Position numbers and translations under genes: made by a program. 64,000 nt of DNA from Pseudomonas extremorientalis (lineage in GTDB: Bacteria > Pseudomonadota > Gammaproteobacteria > Pseudomonadales > Pseudomonadaceae), in NCBI RefSeq assembly GCF_001870465.1, contig NZ_MDGK01000017.1, positions 434,001 to 498,000 of the forward strand, given 5' to 3'. The notes beneath the pieces were generated by a model that had not been told where the DNA came from, made no database searches, and worked only from the letters and a program-made list of their open reading frames with translations. Positions 7,653 through 16,406 of this stretch are shown piece by piece (the first letter of the stretch is position 1; every line of letters starts with the position of its first letter).

Positions 7653-10289
7653 GTGAGTCAGTTCAACCGTGTGCCGCGTCGAACCTTTGCCCTGGTGCCG
7701 TTGGCCAGTCTGTTTTTCACGTTCGCCGCCAGTGCCGAAGAGGCGCGCCAGGTCTACCACATTGCCCCTGGCCCGTTGGATGAAGTACTGCTCGATATCA
7801 GCCGGCAAAGCGGCCAAGTGATCTCGTTCACGCCACAGTTGGCAAACTATTCTTCGTCCAGCGTAGACGGTTCGCTGTCGGCGCAACAGGCCGTCGACGC
7901 CGCACTGAAGGGCACCGGCCTGCACGTCCAGGTCAGCCCGGACGGCGCGTTCATCATCAAGGAAAGCGCGAGCAACAACGCCATCCGCAACGTCAAGGCC
8001 CAGACCAGCGCCGCCCAGGCCCCGACCCTGGACCGCGTGGTCGCCATCGGCACCCGGCGCAGTGACGCCACGGCCCTCACCAGCGCCGCGCCGGTGGATG
8101 TGATCAACGCCGAAGAACTCAAGCAGACCGGCGCCACCAGCCTCAACCAGGCTTTGTTCCAATTGCTGCCGTCGTTCAACTTTCCGCAGAACCAGAGCGC
8201 CACCCGTGGCCAGAACCCCAAGGGCGCATCCCTGCGCGGGCTGGCCCCGGACCAGACGCTGGTGCTGATCAACGGCAAGCGCCGCCATGCTTCGGCGGTG
8301 GTGAACATCTCCGGTGGCGTGCCGTTCATTGGCGCGCAGCCGGTGGACCTGGACATGATCCCCATCAGCAGCATCGACCACGTCGAAGTGCTGCGCGATG
8401 GCGCCTCGGCGCAATACGGTTCGGATGCGGTGGCGGGCGTGGTCAACATCGTGCTCAAGGAGCGTGACAGCGGCGGCCAGGTCAACACCCAGCTGGGCAA
8501 ATACGCCCAGGGCGACGGCTTCAGCAAGACCACCGATGGCTGGTACGGCCTGGGCTTGCCGGGGGATGGTTTCCTCACGCTGAGCTTCAACACCCTCAAC
8601 AACAAACCCACCGACATTGGCGACAAATATGTCGCCGACGGCCAACTGCAAGACCCCCGCTGGGGCGGTGCCGGGCGCGATAAATTCAACCTGGCGGCGA
8701 ATGCCGAAATCGGCCTGAACGACCAGTGGCGGCTCTACAGTTTCGCCACCTTCGGCCAGGACAAGTCGGTGAACAACACGCCGCCGCTGCTGGCCAACAA
8801 CCCGAACAACGTGCCGGGCATCTACCCCAACGGCACCATTCCCAAGTACCGCTACCGCTATGAGGACGGTGCGCTGACCGTCGGCACCCGCTACGAAGAC
8901 GAGGCCCTCGGCCGCTTCGACCTCAGTGCCACCTACGGACGCGACCAGCACGATGAACTGGCCTTCAACACGGTCAACCCCAGCTACGGCTTGAACAGCC
9001 CGACCAAGTTCGACGTGGCCACCCTGGTCAACGAGCAGACCAACCTCGGCCTGGATTACGCCAAGGATCTGGACGTCAACTGGTCGAGCCATCCGCTGAC
9101 CGTCTCGGCGGGCATTGCCTACCGCCATGAGCAATATCGGCTGGAAGAGGGCGACTACGAGTCTTACTCCTTTGGCGGCATCAACGGCGTGCAGGTCGGA
9201 GCGGTGCAAGCCTCCGGGCTCACGCCGGATGACGCCGGCACCTACAAGCGTGATGTCGGCGGTGTGTACTTCGGCCTCGAACATCAGCTCACCGATAAAT
9301 TCCAGATCGGCCTGGCCGGGCGTACCGAGCACTACTCGGACTTCGGTTCGGCCACCACCGGCAAGCTCTCGGCGCGTTATGACTTCACCCCGCAGGTGGG
9401 CCTGCGCGCCACGGTGAACAACTCCTTCCGCGCACCGACCCTGGGCCAGATCGGCACGTCGTGGACCACCACCACCAACGTCGACATCAACGGCAACCCG
9501 GTGTTGACGCGCATGCTGCCCGCCGACAACCCGGCCGCCCGTGCCCTGGGCGCCGAGCCGCTCAAGCCCGAGAAGTCCACCAACTACTCCCTGGGCCTGG
9601 TGCTGCGGCCGGTCGAAAACGCGTCCCTTACCATTGACGCTTACCAGATTTCGATCCGTGACCGCCTGCTCTACAGCGGCGGCATTTCCGGGCCGCGCGC
9701 CGAACAGATCCTGCAGCAGGCCGGGTTTGGCCAGTACACCTGGGCGCAGTTCATGACCAATGCGGCCAATACGCGCACGCGGGGTGTCGACATCGTCGGC
9801 AAGTACAACCTGGACCTGGCGCAGTACGGCGCATTGAGCCTGTCGGCCGGTTACACCAGGGCGCGCACCACGATTGAGAAGGTCCACGAGAACCCCAACG
9901 GGTTCGACATCCTCACCCGCGAAGCCCGTGGTTTCCTCGAGCACGGTTACCCCGAAGACAAGCTGGTGCTCGGCGCCACCCACCGCATCGGCGCCTGGAC
10001 CATCGCCCTCAGCGAAACCCGCTACGGCGAGTACCGCAAATACGCCGCCAGCGCAGCCAATGCCCAGTACGACCAGACCTTCGCCGCGCAATGGAACACC
10101 GACCTGGACGTGAACTACGCGTTCACCCAGCAACTGCGCCTGTCGATCGGCGCCAACAACCTGTTCGACAGCAAACCCGACGACTTCAACACCCGCCTGC
10201 GCCAGACCCCGGGCCAGCAGTACAGCTACCTGTCGCCGTCGGCGCCGGAAGGGGCGTTCTACTACACGCGGCTCAGTTATGACTTTTAA
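7653..10289 (+). CDS. TonB-dependent outer-membrane transducer with STN domain
   Basis: The 878-aa product starts at a GTG with a GGGGGGAG site. A signal peptide of about 28 residues (to FAASA) is followed by a secretin/TonB short N-terminal (STN) domain at about 34-105 (VYHIAPGPLDEVLLDISRQSGQ), then the plug (DVINAEELKQTGATSLNQAL, GLAPDQTLVLINGKRRH, VEVLRDGASAQYGSDAVAGVVNIVL) and a beta barrel ending YYTRLSYDF. The STN domain marks it as the signal-sensing receptor for the preceding FecI/FecR pair. The plug wording (LVLINGKRRH) is closer to general TonB receptors than to classical siderophore receptors, so the ligand may not be a siderophore. The ligand is unknown. Confidence 0.92.
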   Translation: MSQFNRVPRRTFALVPLASLFFTFAASAEEARQVYHIAPGPLDEVLLDISRQSGQVISFTPQLANYSSSSVDGSLSAQQAVDAALKGTGLHVQVSPDGAFIIKESASNNAIRNVKAQTSAAQAPTLDRVVAIGTRRSDATALTSAAPVDVINAEELKQTGATSLNQALFQLLPSFNFPQNQSATRGQNPKGASLRGLAPDQTLVLINGKRRHASAVVNISGGVPFIGAQPVDLDMIPISSIDHVEVLRDGASAQYGSDAVAGVVNIVLKERDSGGQVNTQLGKYAQGDGFSKTTDGWYGLGLPGDGFLTLSFNTLNNKPTDIGDKYVADGQLQDPRWGGAGRDKFNLAANAEIGLNDQWRLYSFATFGQDKSVNNTPPLLANNPNNVPGIYPNGTIPKYRYRYEDGALTVGTRYEDEALGRFDLSATYGRDQHDELAFNTVNPSYGLNSPTKFDVATLVNEQTNLGLDYAKDLDVNWSSHPLTVSAGIAYRHEQYRLEEGDYESYSFGGINGVQVGAVQASGLTPDDAGTYKRDVGGVYFGLEHQLTDKFQIGLAGRTEHYSDFGSATTGKLSARYDFTPQVGLRATVNNSFRAPTLGQIGTSWTTTTNVDINGNPVLTRMLPADNPAARALGAEPLKPEKSTNYSLGLVLRPVENASLTIDAYQISIRDRLLYSGGISGPRAEQILQQAGFGQYTWAQFMTNAANTRTRGVDIVGKYNLDLAQYGALSLSAGYTRARTTIEKVHENPNGFDILTREARGFLEHGYPEDKLVLGATHRIGAWTIALSETRYGEYRKYAASAANAQYDQTFAAQWNTDLDVNYAFTQQLRLSIGANNLFDSKPDDFNTRLRQTPGQQYSYLSPSAPEGAFYYTRLSYDF

Positions 10290-10320
10290 CGAACATCACC
10301 GCACAACTATGAGGTTGCCG

Positions 10321-11334
10321 ATGAAGCATCTGAAGAAACTCCTGGGCGGCGGCCTGCTGGCTCTGAGCCTGCTGTCCCCAACCGTCCACGCCGCCGAAGC
10401 CGTCAAACCCATCCACTTCGGTGACATCACCTGGGAAAGCGGCAGCCTGATCACCGAGGTGCTGCGCCTGATCGTCGAGAAGGGCTACGGCTTGCCCACC
10501 GACACCCTGCCCGGCAGCACCGTGAGCCTGGAAGCCGCCCTGGCCAAGGACGATATCCAGGTGATCGGCGAAGAGTGGGCCGGGCGCAGTCCGGCGTGGG
10601 TCAAGGCGGAAAACGAGGGCAAGGTGTTCGGCCTGGGCGACACGGTCAAAGGCGCTACCGAAGGCTGGTGGGTGCCGGAGTTCGTGATCAAGGGCGATAC
10701 GGCACGCGGTATCAAGCCCCTGGCGCCGGACCTGAAGTCGGTGGCCGACCTGCCGCGCTACAAGGATGTGTTCCGCGACCCCGAAGATCCGAGCCGTGGG
10801 CGCTTCCTCAACAGCCCCACCGGCTGGACCTCGGAGATCGTCAACAGCCAGAAACTCAAGGCCTACAAACTCACTGACAGCTTCGTCAACTTCCGCACCG
10901 GCTCCGGCGCGGCGCTGGATGCCGAAGTGGCGTCGTCGATCCGCCGTGGCAAGCCGGTGTTGTTCTACTACTGGTCGCCGACGCCGCTGCTGGGCCGGTT
11001 CAAGCTGGTCAAGCTGGAAGAGCCGCCGTTCAACGCTGATGCCTGGAAGACCCTGTCCGACGCGAAAAACCCCAACCCCATCGGCACCCGCTCGATGCCG
11101 GCACGCCTGGCGATTGGTGTGTCGGCGCCGTTCAAGGCGCAGTACCCGCAACTGGTGAGTGTGTTTGAAAAGGTCGACCTGCCGATTGATCTGCTCAACG
11201 GCATTCTCGGCGACATGAGCGAGAAACGCACGCCGCCCCGCCAGGTGGCTGAAGCGTTCCTCAAGGACCATCCAGACGTCTGGCAACAATGGGTGCCGGC
11301 GGATGTCGCGGCCAAGGTCAAGGGAGCGCTCTGA
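10321..11334 (+). CDS. Orphan glycine-betaine/choline-type ABC substrate-binding protein
   Basis: The 337-aa product has a signal peptide (MKHLKKLLGGGLLALSLLSP, cleaved near VHAAEA). The mature part is OpuAC/ProX-like: IHFGDITWESGSLITEVLRLIVEKGYG, IGEEWAGRSPAWVKA, GWWVPEFVIKGD, FNSPTGWTSE-type region and PVLFYYWSPTPLLGRF. This class binds quaternary amines or related small cations. No cognate permease or ATPase gene is adjacent. It begins 31 bp after the TonB receptor stop and its own stop overlaps the next start (TGATG), so it belongs to the receptor operon. Confidence 0.85.
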   Translation: MKHLKKLLGGGLLALSLLSPTVHAAEAVKPIHFGDITWESGSLITEVLRLIVEKGYGLPTDTLPGSTVSLEAALAKDDIQVIGEEWAGRSPAWVKAENEGKVFGLGDTVKGATEGWWVPEFVIKGDTARGIKPLAPDLKSVADLPRYKDVFRDPEDPSRGRFLNSPTGWTSEIVNSQKLKAYKLTDSFVNFRTGSGAALDAEVASSIRRGKPVLFYYWSPTPLLGRFKLVKLEEPPFNADAWKTLSDAKNPNPIGTRSMPARLAIGVSAPFKAQYPQLVSVFEKVDLPIDLLNGILGDMSEKRTPPRQVAEAFLKDHPDVWQQWVPADVAAKVKGAL

Positions 11335-12260
11335 TGCTTAAAGTCTTCGCTGCAGCTGTACTTTCGTTGATCGCCGGTCACGTGCTGGCGGCCGAGCCCT
11401 CCACCTTGCGCATCGGTTACCAGAAAAGCTCGGTGAGCATGATGTTGGCCCGTGAGCACAAACTCTTCGAAGCGGCGCTGCCCGGCACCCAGGTGCAGTG
11501 GATCGAATTCCTCGGTGGCCCGCCGCTGATCGAAGCGCTGAATGGCGGCAGCCTGGACATCGGCAATATCGGCGACATCCCGCCGATCTTTGCCCAGGCC
11601 GCCGGCATCGACTTGCAATACTTTGCCGTCGAGCCCAACGAGGGCAAGACCGAAGCGGTGCTGGTGCCCAAGGCCAGTCCGGTGCGGAGCGTGGCTGAAC
11701 TGAAGGGCAAGCGCGTGGCGCTGCTCAAGGGCTCCAGCGCGCACAACCTGTTCCTCAAAAGCCTGCTGCGCGCCGGCCTGCAATGGAAGGACGTGAACGT
11801 GGTGTACCTGTCGCCGTCCGATGGTCGTGCTGCGTTCGAGCAAGGCAAAGTCGATGCCTGGGTGGTGTGGGACCCGTACTACTCCGCCGCCGTGGTCGAC
11901 GGCTCCGCCCGTGTGCTGGGTGACGGCCAGGGCCTCAACCCGGCCGGCAGTTTCTTTGTGGTCAGCAGCCCGTTTGCCAAGCAGTACCCGCAGTCCATCG
12001 GCACGATCATCCAGACCCTGGGCAAGGCGCAGCGCCTGTCCCTCGACAAGCCCGAAGAAAGCATCGCACTGATGGCCAAGACCCTGGGCCTGCAACCGGC
12101 GGTGGTGAAAAGCTACTTCGAACACCGCTCGCCCGCGCCGATCCGGCCGCTGCAAACCTCGGACGTCGCGACCCAGCAACGCACGGCGGACCTGTTCTTC
12201 GCCAACGGCCTGATCCCGAAAAAGGTCGACGTGCAGCAAGCCGTCTTCAAAGCGCCATGA
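11334..12260 (+). CDS. Orphan SsuA/TauA-type ABC substrate-binding protein
   Basis: The 308-aa product has a short signal peptide (MLKVFAAAVLSLIAGHVLAAE) and the NMT1/SsuA fold: LRIGYQKSSVSMMLAREHKLFE, VQWIEFLGGPPLIEALNGGSLDIGNIGDIPPIFAQAAG, and FEQGKVDAWVVWDPYYSAA. Family members bind aliphatic sulfonates, taurine or nitrate-like ligands. Its start overlaps the previous stop. As with its neighbour there is no permease or ATPase here, so the pair either feeds a distant transporter or works as ligand sensors for this operon. Confidence 0.86.
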   Translation: MLKVFAAAVLSLIAGHVLAAEPSTLRIGYQKSSVSMMLAREHKLFEAALPGTQVQWIEFLGGPPLIEALNGGSLDIGNIGDIPPIFAQAAGIDLQYFAVEPNEGKTEAVLVPKASPVRSVAELKGKRVALLKGSSAHNLFLKSLLRAGLQWKDVNVVYLSPSDGRAAFEQGKVDAWVVWDPYYSAAVVDGSARVLGDGQGLNPAGSFFVVSSPFAKQYPQSIGTIIQTLGKAQRLSLDKPEESIALMAKTLGLQPAVVKSYFEHRSPAPIRPLQTSDVATQQRTADLFFANGLIPKKVDVQQAVFKAP

Positions 12261-12264
12261 ATGT

Positions 12265-12287
12265 TTGGTGAGCGGGCTTGCCACAAC
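12265..12287. repeat. Single degenerate REP-like sequence
   Basis: GGTGAGCGGGCTTGCCACAA resembles one arm of the GTGGTGAGCAGGCTTG-type repeat seen at 45411-45562. It fills the gap between the binding-protein gene and the ornithine-cyclodeaminase-like gene. Confidence 0.4.
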
Positions 12288-12316
12288 CACAAAAGCCCTT
12301 AATCAGTGAGCAGACC

Positions 12317-13321
12317 ATGCAACCGATCTACATCGATTTTCTCAACGGCCTCGACATCGACGAACTGGGTCTCTCCAACGATGAAATCCTTAGCGCCATC
12401 GAAGCCAGCCTGGCGATCCAGGGCCGTGGCGAGGCGGTGATCGAGCCGCGTACCCACCTGATTCCCGGTGGCGAGATCAACGGCCACTTCAACGTGCTGC
12501 GCGGTGTGCTTGGCGGCGCTATCGGTTATGCCGGGGTCAAGGTGGTAGGGGATTTTGTCGACAACTATCGCAAGGGCCTGCCCTCGGAACTGGCGATTCT
12601 CAACCTGCTGGACCCGGCCACCGGCATTCCCAGGGCCATCCTGGATGCCTCGGCGATCACCGATATGCGCACCGGCGCGGTCACGGCCATCGGCGCCAAA
12701 TACCTGGCCCGGCCCGACAGTAAAGTGCTGGCGCATATCGGCGCGCGCGGCACGGCCTACTGGAACGTGCGCCTGCTGGATCACCTGTTCGACTTCGACG
12801 AAATCCGCGTGCACTCGCGCCGCAGTGAAAGCCGCGAGGCCTTTGCCGAAGGCCTGCGCCGGGACCTGGGTAAACCGGTGATCGTCACCGACGATTGGGA
12901 GTCCGCCGTGCGTGGCGCCGACATCGTCGTCGAGGCCTCGCGCCTGGACCAGCCCGAACCGCTGCTGCGCACCGAGTGGATCAAACTCGGCGCCTTCGTG
13001 GTGCCCTACGGCACCATGAGCGCGGTGGAACTGTCGCTCACCGACATCATGAGCAAGTTGGTGGTGGATGATTGGGGCCAGTGCAAGGGCGGTCTTTTCG
13101 GTTCGTTGCGTGCCCATGTCGATGCAGGAAAACTCAGCGCCGAGACCCTGCATGCCGAGTTGGGCCAGATCGTCGCCGGCTTGAAGAATGGCCGGGAAAC
13201 CCCCGAGGAAACCATCCTGTTCTGGCATCGCGGGCTGAGCCTCAGTGATATCGCATTGGGCCATGCGCTGCTGGAGAAATCCAGGCGCCTGGGCATCGGC
13301 CAGCGGTTGCGCTGGGCATGA
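12317..13321 (+). CDS. Ornithine cyclodeaminase/mu-crystallin family protein
   Basis: The 334-aa product has the family's marks: LIPGGEINGHFNVLRGVLGG, GVKVVGDFVDNYRKGLPSE, SAITDMRTGAVTAIGAKYLAR and the C-terminal LSLSDIALGHALLEKSRRLGIGQ. The family includes ornithine cyclodeaminase, ketimine reductases and SbnB, which helps make a siderophore precursor. The dinucleotide-binding loop reads HIGARGTAYWN instead of the usual GxGxxA form, so cofactor binding may be altered. The start is the ATG at 12317 (MQPIYIDFLNG). Its stop overlaps the next start as ATGA, so the two proteins are translationally coupled and probably work together. Confidence 0.87.
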   Translation: MQPIYIDFLNGLDIDELGLSNDEILSAIEASLAIQGRGEAVIEPRTHLIPGGEINGHFNVLRGVLGGAIGYAGVKVVGDFVDNYRKGLPSELAILNLLDPATGIPRAILDASAITDMRTGAVTAIGAKYLARPDSKVLAHIGARGTAYWNVRLLDHLFDFDEIRVHSRRSESREAFAEGLRRDLGKPVIVTDDWESAVRGADIVVEASRLDQPEPLLRTEWIKLGAFVVPYGTMSAVELSLTDIMSKLVVDDWGQCKGGLFGSLRAHVDAGKLSAETLHAELGQIVAGLKNGRETPEETILFWHRGLSLSDIALGHALLEKSRRLGIGQRLRWA

Positions 13322-14748
13322 TTCACTTCGACCCCCAAGGCTTGGTACTGGCGGATTTGCTGGCGATTGCGCGGCAGGATATACCGGCGGATTTCAGTCA
13401 ATCGGCACGTCAACGTATCGACGAAGGCCATCGGCTGCTGGTGAAACTGGCGGCTGACGGCACGCCGATCTATGGCGTCAACACCGGCCTTGGCGCGGCG
13501 GTGGATACGCCGGTGGCGCCGGTGCAGGCGAGCATTCCGTTGGGGCGTGCGGTGGGGGTGGGGCGCCTTGCCAATCGCCAGGAGTTGCGCGCCATCACCG
13601 CCACGCGCCTGGCCGGGTTGGCCCAGGGTCGCTCGGGGATTTCACCGGCAGCGGCGCAGGCATTGCTGGACCTGCTCAACTCAGGCGTCGAGCCCGAGGT
13701 GCCGTTGCTGGGTTCCCTGGGCGAAAGCGACCTGGCGCCGTTGTCGCACCTGAGTCTGGCGCTGACGGTGCCTTTGACCGGTAAGGATGGCTTGGCGCTG
13801 GTCTCGGCGAATGCCGCCAGCGTTGGGCTCGGTGCGTTGCTGGTGGCTGAGGCGCAGCAGGCGTTGGAGGCTGTGCTCGCGGCGCTGGCGTTGTCGTGTG
13901 AAGGCTACCGCGCCAATCTCAGTGCGTTCCAGCCATGGGCCTCACGCCTGCGCCCGGCCCCGGGGCAAACCGAGCAATCGGCGGCGCTGTTGCGCTTGCT
14001 GGCGGGGGGCGAGTTGGCGGACAGCCCACGTCGCCTGCAAGACCCACTGAGCTTTCGCTGCGCCACGGTGGTCCAGGGCGCGGCGCAGCAGGCGTTGCAC
14101 CAGTTGCATGAGCTGATCGAACTGGAACTGCGCAGCGGCGCGGACAATCCGGCATTGATCAGCGAGGAAGCGCTGGTGTTGGCCACGGCGAATTTCGACA
14201 GCACGCATCTGGCGCTCGCCGCAGAAGGGCTGGGCCTGGCGCTGAATCGAGTGGCGGCGTGCGGTGCAGAACGCATCGCCAAGTTGCTCTCGCCTGGGGC
14301 CAGTGACTTGCCGCGCTTCCTGATCACTCAACCGGGTCATGTCGGCATGGCCGCGTTGCAGCGCACCAGTTCGGCGCTGGTCGCGGAAATCGGACACTTG
14401 GCCAATCCGCTGCCGGCGGTGAGCGTGCCGGTGGCGGATCGTGTCGAAGACTATGCGGGGCAGGCCTTGGCGGTGGTCGACAAGACCCGGCGGTTGGTCG
14501 AGCGGGTCGTGTGGCTGGTCAGCATCGAGCTGATCGTCGCGGCGCAGGCGGTGGACCTGCGGGGTGCGTTGCGATTGGGGCAGGGCTCCGGGCAGATCCA
14601 TGCCGCGGTGCGCAGCCAGGTGGCGCACCTGGATCAGGATCGCTCGGGCTCGGTGGATGTGTTGGCGCTGAGCCGCTTCATCTCAACTCATGGGTTTTCA
14701 GCGGCCAATGCGGCAACCACCGCAGGTCGCTCACCCACCCGTTGCTGA
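13318..14748 (+). CDS. Histidine-ammonia-lyase-like protein with broken MIO motif
   Basis: The 476-aa product clearly belongs to the HAL/PAL aromatic amino acid lyase family: YGVNTGLG near residue 52, DLAPLSHLSLAL, a SFRCATVVQGA segment and GADNPALISEEALVLATANFD. However, the canonical GASGDLAPL, whose Ala-Ser-Gly makes the MIO cofactor, reads GESDLAPL (residues 135-142): Ala is Glu and one residue is lost. The usual active-site SHA before GVG is GRA, and the NG of NGTQ is SA. The protein is therefore unlikely to be a normal ammonia-lyase. It is coupled to the cyclodeaminase-like gene and its end overlaps the convergent GST gene by 61 bp. Confidence 0.85.
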   Translation: MIHFDPQGLVLADLLAIARQDIPADFSQSARQRIDEGHRLLVKLAADGTPIYGVNTGLGAAVDTPVAPVQASIPLGRAVGVGRLANRQELRAITATRLAGLAQGRSGISPAAAQALLDLLNSGVEPEVPLLGSLGESDLAPLSHLSLALTVPLTGKDGLALVSANAASVGLGALLVAEAQQALEAVLAALALSCEGYRANLSAFQPWASRLRPAPGQTEQSAALLRLLAGGELADSPRRLQDPLSFRCATVVQGAAQQALHQLHELIELELRSGADNPALISEEALVLATANFDSTHLALAAEGLGLALNRVAACGAERIAKLLSPGASDLPRFLITQPGHVGMAALQRTSSALVAEIGHLANPLPAVSVPVADRVEDYAGQALAVVDKTRRLVERVVWLVSIELIVAAQAVDLRGALRLGQGSGQIHAAVRSQVAHLDQDRSGSVDVLALSRFISTHGFSAANAATTAGRSPTRC

Positions 14749-15290
14749 AACGCCGCCAGCGCCGGCCACCGGCCCAGGTCAATTGCGTGAAACGCGGCCC
14801 AGCGCAGCACCACGAACAGGTAGGCATCCGCCACCGAGTAGTGCGACCCCAGCAGGTAATCCTGGCGCTCCAGCGTTTGCACCAGCACCGCGAAACGCTT
14901 GAAGAGTGTGGCCTCGAACAGCGCGCGCACGTCGCCCTGGATCGCGTCGTTGAAGAACACCGCCAGGCCGCCATGAATCTCGGTGGCGATAAAATTCAGC
15001 CATTCCTGCAAACGCACCCGCTCCCAGCTGCCATTGGCAGGGGCCAGGCCAGCGGCGGGTTTCAGGTCGGCGAGGTATTGCAGGATCGCGCTGGCTTCGG
15101 TCAGTACCTGGCCGTTGTCCAGTTTCAGGGCGGCGACGTAGCCCTTGGGGTTGATCTGCAGGAAGTCCTCGCCCTCGGCGGTGATCTTGGCCTGGTTATC
15201 GACCAGCACCAGGTCGAACGGCAACGCCAATTCGCGCAACACGATATGCGGGGCGAGGGAACAGGCGTAAGGGAAGAAATACAGTTTCAT
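14688..15290 (-). CDS. gstA: Glutathione S-transferase, beta class-like
   Basis: The 200-aa product starts MKLYFFPYACSLAPHIVLREL, the bacterial beta-class signature with the reactive Cys at position 10 and the following SLAPH. The thioredoxin-like N-terminal domain (NPKGYVAALKLDNGQVLTEASAILQYLADL) is followed by the all-helical C-terminal domain with SVADAYLFVVLRWA. It conjugates glutathione to electrophiles or reduces peroxides in the cytoplasm. It is divergent from a LysR gene at 15387 that may control it. Its 3' end overlaps the HAL-like gene. Confidence 0.88.
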   Translation of the reverse strand: MKLYFFPYACSLAPHIVLRELALPFDLVLVDNQAKITAEGEDFLQINPKGYVAALKLDNGQVLTEASAILQYLADLKPAAGLAPANGSWERVRLQEWLNFIATEIHGGLAVFFNDAIQGDVRALFEATLFKRFAVLVQTLERQDYLLGSHYSVADAYLFVVLRWAAFHAIDLGRWPALAAFQQRVGERPAVVAALAAENP

Positions 15291-15386
15291 CTGGGGCAGC
15301 TCCGTTGAATTTGCGCCAGTCTCGCGGGCGTGGCACCGTGCGTAAAATTAAACCTTCAGACCCCTGCCATAAGGACAGCTACTGCC

Positions 15387-16256
15387 ATGATGAACCTGAT
15401 GCACTGGCGCCTGCTGGTGGCCGTGGCCGATCACGGCAGCATCACCGCCGCCGCCGAGCGGGTAGGCATGACCCAGTCCGCTGCCAGCCAGGCCATGGCC
15501 GGCATGGAGGCGACGTTGGGCGCGCAACTGTTCACCCGTGAACCGCGCAAGACCTTGCCTACGGCGTTGGGCTTGAGTGTGATCGAACAGGCGCGGGTGA
15601 TGCTCGGTGCCTTGCAGGCGATCCGCAGCACTGTGGACGAAGCCAGGCCCATGCTGCGGGGGACGATTCGCATCGCCAGTTTCCCGAGGGTGCTGGCGAC
15701 GTTTCTGACACCTGCGTTGCAGCGTTTTGCGCAGCTCTATCCCGGCATCGAGGTCACCACCCTGGATGTCACCGACAACGAAGTACTCACCCTGCTCGAC
15801 ACCGGCCTCATCGACCTGGGCGTGGTGCTCAACCCCGCGCCCGAGCGCAATGCCACCGTGTTGGGCCGTGACTTATGGATGGCCGTGCTGCCAGCGAACC
15901 ATGCCCTGGCGCAACGCCCGGCTGATGCGTGTGTGTCGCTTGAGGAGTTACTGGAGCAGCCTTTCGTGCTGGCCACCGGTGGCTGTACCGCCAATGCGCG
16001 CAGCCTGGGGGCCGCAGCGGGGCTGACCCTGCGGGATATCCGCGTGGAAGTGCGCGAATGGAACAGTGCCTTCAGCCTGGTGCGCGAGGGGGTTGGTGTC
16101 ACGCTGGTGCCGGAAATGGCCCTGCCTATCCAGCGTAAGGGGCTGCGGGTGATGGCACTGAAGATGCCGCTGCACCGTGAATTTGCCTTGGTCGGTACGC
16201 CAAATCGTCCACCTTCAGCCGCCGCCCGTGCATTGTTAGAAATGCTGGCTGACTAG
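15387..16256 (+). CDS. LysR family transcriptional regulator
   Basis: The 289-aa product has the LysR N-terminal helix-turn-helix (HWRLLVAVADHGSITAAAERVGMTQSAASQAMAGMEATLGAQLFTR) and a co-inducer-binding domain (RIASFPRVLATFLTPALQRFAQLYPGIEV). The start is the ATG at 15387 with AAGGACAG upstream; the frame is open further back without a good site. It is divergent from the GST gene across a 96-bp interval, the usual LysR arrangement, so gstA is the likely target. Confidence 0.9.
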   Translation: MMNLMHWRLLVAVADHGSITAAAERVGMTQSAASQAMAGMEATLGAQLFTREPRKTLPTALGLSVIEQARVMLGALQAIRSTVDEARPMLRGTIRIASFPRVLATFLTPALQRFAQLYPGIEVTTLDVTDNEVLTLLDTGLIDLGVVLNPAPERNATVLGRDLWMAVLPANHALAQRPADACVSLEELLEQPFVLATGGCTANARSLGAAAGLTLRDIRVEVREWNSAFSLVREGVGVTLVPEMALPIQRKGLRVMALKMPLHREFALVGTPNRPPSAAARALLEMLAD

Positions 16257-16406
16257 TGGCTTGCAGAGTGCCAAGCCCTGTCTATGCTCATCCATAACCG
16301 TTGATGACGCTTGGTATATAAAGCGATTTGGATGGTTTGCGACTGTATTCGATCCGTGAATGGAATGCGCCCCGCCAGGCGCTGGTAATTGAAGGGTGAT
16401 CCGAAC

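Noticed and set aside
7524..10133. 869-codon leftward frame opposite the TonB receptor
   Set aside because: A shadow of the receptor gene; Val/Gly/Arg-rich with no domain pattern.
13711..13743. Frameshift or sequencing error as the cause of the broken MIO motif
   Set aside because: The change removes a whole codon and substitutes another, and the frame stays open with normal codon use on both sides; other active-site positions are also changed.
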